Assembly (NCBI GenBank): GCA_017466965.1
Contig: JAFTTD010000386.1
Coordinates: 1 to 14,122, forward strand
DNA from: Bacteroidaceae bacterium
GTDB lineage: Bacteria; Bacteroidota; Bacteroidia; Bacteroidales; Bacteroidaceae
DNA: 14,122 nt
Reading direction: 5' to 3'
Position 1 is the stretch's first letter; every line of letters begins with the position of its first letter. A program made the position numbers and the translations under genes. Under the pieces are notes generated by a model. It did no database searches. It saw only the letters and a list, made by a program, of their open reading frames with translations, and was not told the origin of the DNA. Of this stretch, positions 5,243 to 11,500 are shown in pieces.

Positions 5243-5551
5243 ATGCGACTGATTGATGCTGACAAAGCCGATGTAAATTTTATCAACACTTACTATTCCG
5301 ACCATTGCCGCACTGATGATGTACAGGAATGGCTTGACGAACAGCCCACCATAGATGCTATGGACTGTAACGTTTTGCGAAGAATTATATATAGCGAGAC
5401 TGCAAGATTATATCGCGCAGATGAAAAAATGATTAAAGCTATGGGCGGATATAATCCGAGTTCTTTTCTTGCTGTGTATAAATACGCAATTGATTGCATT
5501 ACAAGCAAGCTTTCATTGTTGGGGGAGAAAGGAAAGAAACATGAAAGATAA
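5243..5551 (+). CDS. Small phage protein of the 'LIDAD' type, unknown function
   Basis: I choose ATG 5243 because AAAGGAGAAC lies just upstream; an in-frame TTG at 5222 has no site. The 102-residue product begins M-R-L-I-D-A-D-K-A-D and contains W-L-D-E-Q-P-T-I-D-A, the two hallmarks of a widespread phage accessory family related in style to the preceding gene. The remainder (Y-S-E-T-A-R-L-Y, Y-K-Y-A-I-D-C-I-T-S-K-L) is probably helical. No catalytic motif is seen. The stop overlaps the next gene by 11 bases. Confidence 0.6.
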   Translation: MRLIDADKADVNFINTYYSDHCRTDDVQEWLDEQPTIDAMDCNVLRRIIYSETARLYRADEKMIKAMGGYNPSSFLAVYKYAIDCITSKLSLLGEKGKKHER

Positions 5552-5786
5552 ACTTATTGAGATTATAAAGAGCCGCCGTGACCCTTGTGATATTGGTGCT
5601 TGCCCTTTTACTGTTGATGATGTTAGACCTTGTAGTTTATGCGAGGCGGAAAGCCTTGCAGACCATCTCATAGCCCACGGCGTAACATTTGCCGATGTTA
5701 CCGACACAAATGTCGGGAAGTGGATTCCTGTGAGTGAACAACCGTGGGCGGCGAGGAAATTGCTGATGTCTGCATCTACTATATGA
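5541..5786 (+). CDS. Cys-containing phage protein with truncated DUF551-like end
   Basis: ATG 5541 sits behind AAAGGAAAG and overlaps the preceding stop. The 81-residue product has four cysteines (C-D-I-G-A-C and C-S-L-C-E), then S-L-A-D-H-L-I-A-H-G-V-T-F, and G-K-W-I-P-V-S-E-Q-P, the usual opening of DUF551-type domains in phage proteins. Shortly after that opening the frame runs into poorly conserved sequence and a TGA at 5784-5786, while another frame continues with sensible protein (see 5744-5908). It is therefore probably shortened by an indel or is a fusion remnant. Confidence 0.55.
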   Translation: MKDKLIEIIKSRRDPCDIGACPFTVDDVRPCSLCEAESLADHLIAHGVTFADVTDTNVGKWIPVSEQPWAARKLLMSASTI

Positions 5787-5908
5787 AAGAACTTGTAGAC
5801 TTTCATGGATATCGCAGGGCTCGTAAGGTTCAGGCGCATATCATCAGACTGCTTCAAGCCGAAGCTGAAGGGCGACTGGCTATTATGCCGCCAAAGGAGG
5901 GTGAATGA
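5744..5908 (+). pseudogene. Frame-shifted continuation or separate fragment ('...RLLQAEAEGRL...')
   Basis: In frame 2, from 5738 to TGA 5906-5908, the sequence reads V-G-G-E-E-I-A-D-V-C-I-Y-Y-M-K-E-L-V-D-F, then R-L-L-Q-A-E-A-E-G-R-L-A-I-M-P-P-K-E-G-E. The last part resembles the 'QAEAEGRL' segment found in other phage accessory proteins. A GTG at 5744 is the only nearby start and has no good ribosome-binding site. One added base around 5744-5750 would join it to the upstream gene. It is either the displaced 3' part of that gene or a remnant of another. Confidence 0.4.
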
Positions 5909-6258
5909 TGGGTGCGATAGAGTTAAGAGTTGCCCACAAAAAAGTTTCTATACTAAAAAGCAAGGTGCCGGAGATTATTAAACAGTATAGACCCACTAAC
6001 GCAGAGCAAGGTATGTATATTGCTTTCAGACTGGTTCATAAAACACTTGATGAATGCGCGCAAGAGTTCTGGCACAGCGCAGAAGCAAGCTTGCCCAAAA
6101 AAGACGGGCTTTATCTTATTGCTATAAAGAGTGAGGATGGGCGGTTGAGAACAAGAATGACGTGGTTTGTGGATGGAGCATGGATAAAATTTGCTGATGT
6201 TGTATACTGGGCTGCTTTACCGCAACCGCCTTCGGAGGTAGACAATGAGCACCGGTGA
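5905..6258 (+). CDS. Phage protein with C-terminal DUF551-like domain
   Basis: Two adjacent ATGs (5905, 5908) follow AAAGGAGGG; the second has slightly better spacing, so the first residue is uncertain. The product is 117 residues. The N-terminal half (V-A-H-K-K-V-S-I-L, Y-I-A-F-R-L-V-H-K-T-L-D-E-C-A-Q-E-F) looks helical. Residues 64-112 (L-P-K-K-D-G-L-Y-L-I-A-I-K, F-V-D-G-A-W-I, V-V-Y-W-A-A-L-P-Q-P-P) match the DUF551 pattern ending in 'V-x-x-W-x-x-L-P-x-P-P'. This domain is common in phage accessory proteins and has no established function that I know of. Confidence 0.6.
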   Translation: MMGAIELRVAHKKVSILKSKVPEIIKQYRPTNAEQGMYIAFRLVHKTLDECAQEFWHSAEASLPKKDGLYLIAIKSEDGRLRTRMTWFVDGAWIKFADVVYWAALPQPPSEVDNEHR

Positions 6259-6331
6259 AAAGATTCTGACAGCGCTTATGGCAATAGCCTATATGATAGC
6301 GCTGATTGTCGAATGGAGGAGGCGGAAATAA
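6245..6331 (+). CDS. Tiny single-span membrane protein (28 aa)
   Basis: ATG 6245 is preceded by GGAGG six bases upstream and the frame ends in TAA at 6329-6331. The product M-S-T-G-E-K-I-L-T-A, then L-M-A-I-A-Y-M-I-A-L-I-V-E-W-R-R-R-K has one hydrophobic helix followed by a basic end, which predicts a small inner-membrane peptide with a cytoplasmic C-terminus. The start overlaps the preceding gene by 14 bases and the stop abuts the next ATG. Function is unknown; phage micro-membrane proteins can act in superinfection exclusion or lysis, but nothing here decides that. Confidence 0.5.
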   Translation: MSTGEKILTALMAIAYMIALIVEWRRRK

Positions 6332-6607
6332 ATGCCTAAGAAAAAGAAAACCAACCCTAACAAAGTCCCAGTAAGTAAAAAAGACGTATATGACGCCCGC
6401 GCCTTCGGGGCTGAAATGATGCTTACAGCACTTGTCCATGTGCTCAAGGATAAGCACGATGCCCCCAATGACGAGATTAAGTAGCTCTTGGCTGAAATGG
6501 ACTATTTCTTTGATTCCGTCCGTCGTGGTTACGTGAATTTCAAGCAGCTTCGACAGGCGCAGCTTGAAGAGGGCTACCGAGTTTATATAAAAGGAGACGA
6601 AGAATGA
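6332..6607 (+). pseudogene. Phage accessory protein interrupted by an in-frame TAG (Gln to stop)
   Basis: ATG 6332 follows AATGGAGGAGGCGG. The frame reads M-P-K-K-K-K-T-N-P-N-K-V-P-V, then A-L-V-H-V-L-K-D-K-H-D-A-P-N-D-E-I-K, a TAG at 6482-6484, and continues without a break as L-L-A-E-M-D-Y-F-F-D-S-V-R-R-G-Y to TGA 6605-6607. Sequence on both sides fits one family I recall from gut phages ('DKHDAP ... QL ... EVNYLADSV ... GY'), in which the interrupted position is usually Gln, so CAG to TAG is the simplest explanation. TAG is an ordinary stop elsewhere in this window, so the code is not obviously altered. A shortened 50-residue product would be made. Confidence 0.6.
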
Positions 6608-6915
6608 CCAGAGAAGAAATCCTGAACGCCGCAAAGGAATGTGTTTGCAAGAGCCGTGAAGCAGATTATAGTTCACCCGAATACAGCTTTAAGGCCATAG
6701 CAGACTTGTGGACGGATTACCTCAGAGCTTCACGGATTATAAATAACGATGATCCTACCGTATACTGCTGCATAAGTCCCAAGGATGTTGCCGCCATGAT
6801 GGTTCTGTTTAAGGTTGCCAGAATAGCGACGGGCAGAAATAAGGAAGATAGCTGGATTGATGCTGCCGGATATGCTGCTTGCGGCGGTGAAGTTCAGGGA
6901 GGCGGGTGTCATTAA
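6604..6915 (+). CDS. DUF6378-like phage protein
   Basis: ATG 6604 follows AAAAGGAGACGA and overlaps the preceding stop. The 103-residue protein reads M-T-R-E-E-I-L-N-A-A-K-E-C-V, D-Y-S-S-P-E-Y-S-F, L-W-T-D-Y-L, I-S-P-K-D-V-A-A-M-M-V-L-F-K-V-A-R-I-A-T-G and W-I-D-A-A-G-Y-A-A-C-G-G-E, which is the pattern I know as DUF6378. Its alternating acidic helices recall the all-alpha NTP pyrophosphatase fold, but that relation is only a guess. Length is normal for the family and the reading frame is intact. Confidence 0.7.
   Translation: MTREEILNAAKECVCKSREADYSSPEYSFKAIADLWTDYLRASRIINNDDPTVYCCISPKDVAAMMVLFKVARIATGRNKEDSWIDAAGYAACGGEVQGGGCH
6896..6902 (+). promoter_or_regulatory. Shine-Dalgarno placed before an ATT codon
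   Basis: AGGGAGG at 6896-6902 lies eight bases upstream of an in-frame ATT at 6911, exactly where an ATG would be expected for the next gene. The nearest in-frame ATG (6938) is 35 bases away and has no site of its own. Confidence 0.45.
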
Positions 6916-7261
6916 AAACGCAATAGATATAGCCGGTATGCGCTTCGGTATGCTGGTAGCCATTGAGCCGTTAGAGAACCGGGACGAAAGAGGCAATGTT
7001 CTGTGGCGTTGCAAATGCGATTGCGGTGAAGAAATCATTTTCCCCGCTGGGCAGCTTCGCAACGGCAACAACAAGTCTTGTGGCTGCTTGAGCCGTAACC
7101 GTGGACGCCCGGAACGCTTGACAGTGCCGCCGGAGTTTGAGGATTGCGTAGCGAACCGTCCTGGCAAATACTTCAACGGCTGTGAAGCCTTGGTTGAGCT
7201 GCTGTGTGCCAAAGAAGGCAAATGCAAGTTCTATAAATCCAGAAACGACTTGGTAGAGTAA
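6911..7261 (+). CDS. Cysteine-rich small phage protein ('RFG ... CKCDCG ... KSCGCL' type)
   Basis: The family is recognisable from I-A-G-M-R-F-G-M-L-V-A-I-E, then W-R-C-K-C-D-C-G-E-E-I and N-K-S-C-G-C-L, a six-cysteine pattern seen in many phage and prophage proteins and probably metal-binding. The C-terminal part (F-E-D-C-V-A-N-R-P-G-K-Y-F-N-G-C-E) is less familiar. The start is uncertain: ATT 6911 has the only good Shine-Dalgarno, GTG 6887 and TTG 6857 are in frame without one, and ATG 6938 cuts into the conserved block. It follows the DUF6378-like gene directly. Function is unknown; DNA binding is a guess from the basic, cysteine-rich composition. Confidence 0.6.
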   Translation: MKNAIDIAGMRFGMLVAIEPLENRDERGNVLWRCKCDCGEEIIFPAGQLRNGNNKSCGCLSRNRGRPERLTVPPEFEDCVANRPGKYFNGCEALVELLCAKEGKCKFYKSRNDLVE

Positions 7262-7276
7262 ACGGAAAGGAGACGC

Positions 7277-7537
7277 ATGGAACGTTTTGATTATATTAAC
7301 TACTATTCACCGTATGCTTCATATGGCTCTGCCGCCCGTAATGCCAGACAGTCCCAAAACTTAACGCTCCAGCAGCTTTCCGAACTGTCAGGCGTCAACA
7401 TCAATACTATTCACCGCCTTGAGCGTGATAAAAGCCTTGATGTGCGCTACTGGGTGTGCGAGAGCCTTGCTGATGCTTTGGGAATGTCCGTGGATGAATA
7501 CATGGGGCATGAGCCTATAAGCAGAATAAAGCAGTAG
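7277..7537 (+). CDS. XRE/Cro-C1-type helix-turn-helix regulator
   Basis: ATG 7277 follows AAAGGAGACGC. The 86-residue protein has a single helix-turn-helix domain, residues 19-75: A-A-R-N-A-R-Q-S-Q-N-L-T-L-Q-Q-L-S-E-L-S-G as helices 1-2, V-N-I-N-T-I-H-R-L-E as the recognition helix, and S-L-A-D-A-L-G-M-S-V-D-E-Y at the end. This is the classic phage Cro/C1 fold without any partner domain. It lies inside the early train rather than at a divergent promoter, so it more likely modulates phage genes or a host promoter than acts as the main lysogeny switch. The stop is TAG. Confidence 0.8.
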   Translation: MERFDYINYYSPYASYGSAARNARQSQNLTLQQLSELSGVNINTIHRLERDKSLDVRYWVCESLADALGMSVDEYMGHEPISRIKQ

Positions 7538-7545
7538 GGGGAAGC

Positions 7546-7890
7546 ATGGATTATAATAAATTCCGCAAAAAACACGGCATAGATAATAACACGATGATTG
7601 ATTTGCTCCGCAAGGACTATCCGTCATACTCCAAGATGGTTCAGAGCATAGTAAACCATCCAGAAAAATACGGTGTCCGCTTGCTTCCGGAGGCAGAAAG
7701 AAAGCTCCGGGAAGCCTTTGGAAAAGCACCGCGTAAGAATCATAAAGTTAAACGCGCGAAAAGCAACGCATTGCTCGTTCGGCTGGACGATAAGGCTTAC
7801 GATATGGTCAAAGACAAGATGCGTGAAAAAGGCTTCCAGAGCGCTCAGGAGTTTCTTGAGGATATGATAAAGAAAGGTGTTGCAGAATGA
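7546..7890 (+). CDS. Phage protein with ribbon-helix-helix-like C-terminus
   Basis: ATG 7546 follows GGGGGAAGC. The 114-residue product opens M-D-Y-N-K-F-R-K-K-H-G-I-D-N-N-T-M-I and contains Y-G-V-R-L-L-P-E-A-E-R-K-L-R-E-A-F, both familiar from gut-phage accessory proteins. After a basic linker (A-P-R-K-N-H-K-V-K-R-A-K) the end reads L-L-V-R-L-D-D-K-A-Y-D-M-V-K-D-K-M-R-E-K-G-F-Q-S-A-Q-E-F-L-E-D-M, a strand followed by two helices as in ribbon-helix-helix DNA-binding proteins. DNA binding is inferred; the target is unknown. It lies next to an XRE-type regulator. Confidence 0.6.
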   Translation: MDYNKFRKKHGIDNNTMIDLLRKDYPSYSKMVQSIVNHPEKYGVRLLPEAERKLREAFGKAPRKNHKVKRAKSNALLVRLDDKAYDMVKDKMREKGFQSAQEFLEDMIKKGVAE

Positions 7891-8141
7891 AAGTAATCAA
7901 AAGAATAATAGCCGCTTTGCTGCTGTGCTTTGTATGCGTTGCCATGTCTGCATGTGGAGCAGAAGACAACGCACGTTTAAAGAAAACAGCAACGTTTACC
8001 ACACCTGACGGAGAGCTTGTTGAGGTGGTTGTAGATGATTGGATGACGATAAACTCCGGAATGATTAAGCTTTACTTGGAAGACGGCTCGTGGATTATGG
8101 TCGGTACACAGAATGTGCTACTCAGACAGGAGGTGGCATGA
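7887..8141 (+). CDS. Small phage-encoded lipoprotein
   Basis: The start overlaps the preceding stop (ATGA at 7887-7890). The 84-residue protein has a signal peptide (M-K-V-I-K-R-I-I-A-A-L-L-L-C-F-V-C-V) ending in the lipobox A-M-S-A-C, which predicts cleavage and lipidation at C23 and anchoring on the outer face of the membrane. The mature part includes W-M-T-I-N-S-G-M-I-K-L-Y-L-E-D-G-S-W-I-M-V, a beta-rich segment seen in other small phage lipoproteins. Exported phage lipoproteins can block superinfecting phage DNA entry (Ltp of phage TP-J34 is an example). That role here is inference. Confidence 0.65.
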   Translation: MKVIKRIIAALLLCFVCVAMSACGAEDNARLKKTATFTTPDGELVEVVVDDWMTINSGMIKLYLEDGSWIMVGTQNVLLRQEVA

Positions 8142-8515
8142 TGAAAGTTTACGTCATTACCCGCGGCATATACAGTGACTACCAGATAATCACAGCAACC
8201 ACCGACGAGGCGCTTGCCCATAAGATTGCCAAGAAGTATTCGGCAGGCATCCGTGACGAAGACGAACGGGCGCGGATAGAAGTCTTTGAGAACGCCGAAG
8301 AAACGCTTTTGCCTTATTGGGACATATCATTCAACTCTGAGGGCTCAGTGGCTAAAATTAAGCTGATTGAAAAGCCCAGCAGCATCTATACCGACTTTTA
8401 CGTCAGACGGGACGGCTCAGGATATGGTGGCGTATTTGCACCGAACTGTGAAGCCGCGATAAAGATTGCCGCCGAGAAACGTGCAAAGGCGTTCGCGGAA
8501 AAGCAGGGATTATAA
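8141..8515 (+). CDS. Small phage protein of unknown function ('MKVYVITRGIYSDY')
   Basis: AGGAGGT at 8128-8134 serves two adjacent ATGs (8138, 8141); the second has better spacing, so I use it, overlapping the preceding stop by one base. The 124-residue protein begins M-K-V-Y-V-I-T-R-G-I-Y-S-D-Y-Q-I-I, a pattern common in short phage proteins that form a small alpha/beta fold. It continues through K-I-A-K-K-Y-S-A-G and ends in a helical A-A-I-K-I-A-A-E-K-R-A-K-A-F-A-E-K. It is the last gene of the rightward train, just before the terminator hairpin. Confidence 0.65.
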   Translation: MKVYVITRGIYSDYQIITATTDEALAHKIAKKYSAGIRDEDERARIEVFENAEETLLPYWDISFNSEGSVAKIKLIEKPSSIYTDFYVRRDGSGYGGVFAPNCEAAIKIAAEKRAKAFAEKQGL

Positions 8516-8523
8516 AGCTAAAC

Positions 8524-8554
8524 AGAAAAGAGAGGCATTTAGCCTCTCTTTTCT
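8524..8554. terminator. Bidirectional intrinsic terminator between convergent genes
   Basis: A perfect 13-bp stem (8524-8536 pairing with 8542-8554, left arm AGAAAAGAGAGGC) closes a five-base loop. T-rich sequence follows on the + strand (TTTATTTTA), and the complement of the upstream A-rich sequence follows on the - strand. It fills the 39-base gap between the rightward train and the end of the leftward giant gene, so it should stop transcription from both sides. Confidence 0.85.
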
Positions 8555-11500
8555 TTATTTTATGCCTGCGGCTGCAAGAAGGGCTTCCAAGGCTTCATTA
8601 TTTCCGACGCGTCGACCGTAATTTGTTGATCTGTTAAGGGCTGTTGTGTAGTTGTTTTTGTTCCAAGCTCCATAATCATTTCCGGTAGTTTGGAACGCGG
8701 CCTTAAAGTCATTGAATATACGGCTTCTGGTATTGTTGTCAAGCCCGGGGATTTTGCTTAGTGCTGTAGCCGTTTCATAAGCCGTCAGAGTTCCGTTGGA
8801 CTCCGCCTCTTTTCCCGCGTTCTGTGTCCAGTCAGCATAATCGAAAAAGGTGGATGCCAGTTCAGGGGAAAGATTATAGTTGCGAAGTATTTCATAAGTG
8901 GCTTTGCCAGTCTTGGAGAGGTCGAAAGCTCCAGTGTTAACAAGCTTGTCTTTTTCTTCGACGGGAATGTCTGCGTTTGCAAGACCGCCCATTCTTACAT
9001 GGCTTCCTGTTGGGCTGTTTACATCCATTTCCCACTGTTTTTCTCCAATGGAATCTTTGATGGTGTAATACGTTTCGGCATTTGAGCCCGCATCTTTGAA
9101 CGCTAACAGATCACCAAGATTTGAAAAATCTTTGTTGTTTATTACGTCTTTAGTGTTCTCGTCGAAACGGTCAAGGTTCGCCAGTAAGGCATCAACGCCG
9201 GAATAATCACCTTTGCCGGTAAGCTTGCTAAACTGAGAGCTGAATAGCAGATACTCAAGCACGTTTTCTTCTTTAAGTGCCGGAACGTCGTTGGACGTGC
9301 CGGGCTTATCAACGCCCTGCAACAGCTTTTCAGTATCGCTTGGCTTGTCAGTCTTTATGCCCTTGCTTTCGCAGAACGCTGTGTCTGCTGCGGATTCTGC
9401 ATAAGACTGAATGTCTCTCAGCCACTCACCCTTCTGTTCGTCGGTTAAGCCCTTATAGAAGCCGGAGTTGACAGCTTCGTTATAAAGCTTGTTTTCCAGC
9501 GAATTGGCTACCTTTAGATACTGCTGCTTATCCTCATAGCTAAGCTCAGTATCGCTGATTTTGCCGGGGGCACTTCTGTCGGGATAAAGTCCGGTTATGC
9601 CTGCTTCGGTAAGCCGTTCAAGCTCCGGCATCATCGCATTAGGCTGATATACATTCACAGCACCGGGGAGAATATTCTGGTTCAGGAAGTTCAAGCCCGG
9701 ACCCGCCATCTGCATTTTGGGATTGCCCCAAGAGTCAGTGGCAACAGGCAGGGTTTCCCTCAAGTCGGGAATACCGGCCTTGATATTGTCCATGGTCTGC
9801 TCAACGGTAGTTTCACCGGAGTAAATATCTCTTATGTAAGGATCAGTGCCAGCGGCGATGCCTCGCAAAGCATTGGGGACAAAGCTACCAGCAACGTCAC
9901 CAGCAAAGCCAAGTGCCGCGTCTTTAGCCTTACCGAGGATTTCTTCCTCGTCGGAATACTTGAAGTTATCAGCCATATTCTTTATCTGCGAAACAGCAGG
10001 GAAGTCAAGGATAGACTCCGCCAAAGCTTCCGCATTAAATTCGGCGGCTGTTTTAAGCGTTATTTCTTCATCGGAGTTGTAAGCGTCTGCAAGCGCCAGA
10101 CCCATTGTAAGGTTTGCGTTTATGGGCTGTAGGAAGCCAACATTAAGAAGCTTGTCTCCGGCCTTCCAGTCAGCGCTTTCACCATTGAGCATACGCCCAA
10201 AAGCATCAAGGTTAATCTGAACGCCGCTCTGGCCTGCGGACTTCTCAGCAGCCGCCTTGTCCTTGTCCTCATCGTCAACGGCTTTGATTACGCCTGCAAC
10301 ACCGAGGAACGTGGAGACGGCGGTGAGCCCTGCGCCGGTCAAAGCACGACCAAAGCTCTGCACAAATTCTGCCTGCTGGTCTGCTGTAAGAGTACCGTCT
10401 TTTGCGGCTTTAAGCACGTCAACGAGCTTGGCAGCCGAAGAAACCACACCGGCGGGCGTGTATGCGGCGGACATGCTGACAGCATTTGCAGGAATCTTTG
10501 CAAAAGGCATAAGCAAGTCACCAGCGCCAACACTGCCTACATGGAGAAGATCATTTGCTGCATCTCTGGCTTTCAAAGCAAAATTAGACAGCCGAGTGTC
10601 ATTCTGCAAGGTTCTTTCCAATGCAACATTCTTAGCACGCTCAGACAGTGCGCCTTCCTGCACTTTGCCCGCTGCAAGCAGTGCGTCAATACCGCGCTGT
10701 TTCTCAGCGGCAATACCGCCTTTTGCGGCTTCGTCAGTGGTCTTGAGCGCATAGTTCTCGTACTTTTCCCAAGTGGACAGGAAACGCTCAAGAAAGTTGC
10801 CGGTCATCTTGAAGTTACGTCCGGCTCTCTGGTCGTACTTGGTGGGTGCGTCGCTTAGGTCTGCATCAAGACCTACCTGAATCATGGAACGCACCATGCC
10901 TTCGGTAGTGCCTTTGCGCTTAGCCTCGGAACTCAATATGCCGCGCTCCACGGTTGTTGAACGAGTCCCTGTAAACTGAGACAGGAAAACGTCAAGGGGC
11001 ACAGTGATGTTATTGGAGAACATCTCCATTCCGTCGAGAACACCGTTGCTGACAAGGTTTCTTGCGACGGTAGATATCTTTGAAAGCATGCTCAGGAAGC
11101 GATAAGACTTCACGGAGTCGCTGACAGAAGGTGCTACATAGTCACCGGCAATGCTCTTGATCTGAGTCGCAAGAACTTCGGACAAGAACTGTTCGCCATC
11201 GGGGAACGTCTTAGCCTGCTCAAGCGCCCAATTCATTGTTTTGCTGGTTGCCTTGGAAAACAGACCGGTTGTGCCGCGAATCTCGTTGACTTCTTTTATC
11301 ATATTGATAATACCGTCAACGTCACCCTGGGCTATATTGTTGTATCGGGTAGCAAGGTCGGCTACCTGATTCATTATCTCGGACTTTCTCTGCGGCTTGA
11401 GTTTCTTGCGAGTGTTTACGCCTTCGCCAAACAGAGTCTCAGCAGCCAGTGCAGTAATACCGGCGACGGAGTTATCAAAGCCTCTGCGCTGCCTCATTGC

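Noticed and set aside
4783..7537. Genome-wide recoding of TAG to glutamine
   Set aside because: Two genes end at TAG at 4783-4785 and 7535-7537 with a new gene right after. Reading through either gives only short nonsense extensions, and the giant gene has no in-frame TAG.
1..8515. tRNA genes, integrase, attachment sites or insertion sequences
   Set aside because: None seen; genes are packed end to end and leave no room for them in this part.
10257..10754. 165-codon rightward ORF antisense to the LPD38-like region
   Set aside because: Composition is S/A/P-rich and mirrors the codon bias of the opposite strand; no recognisable domain.
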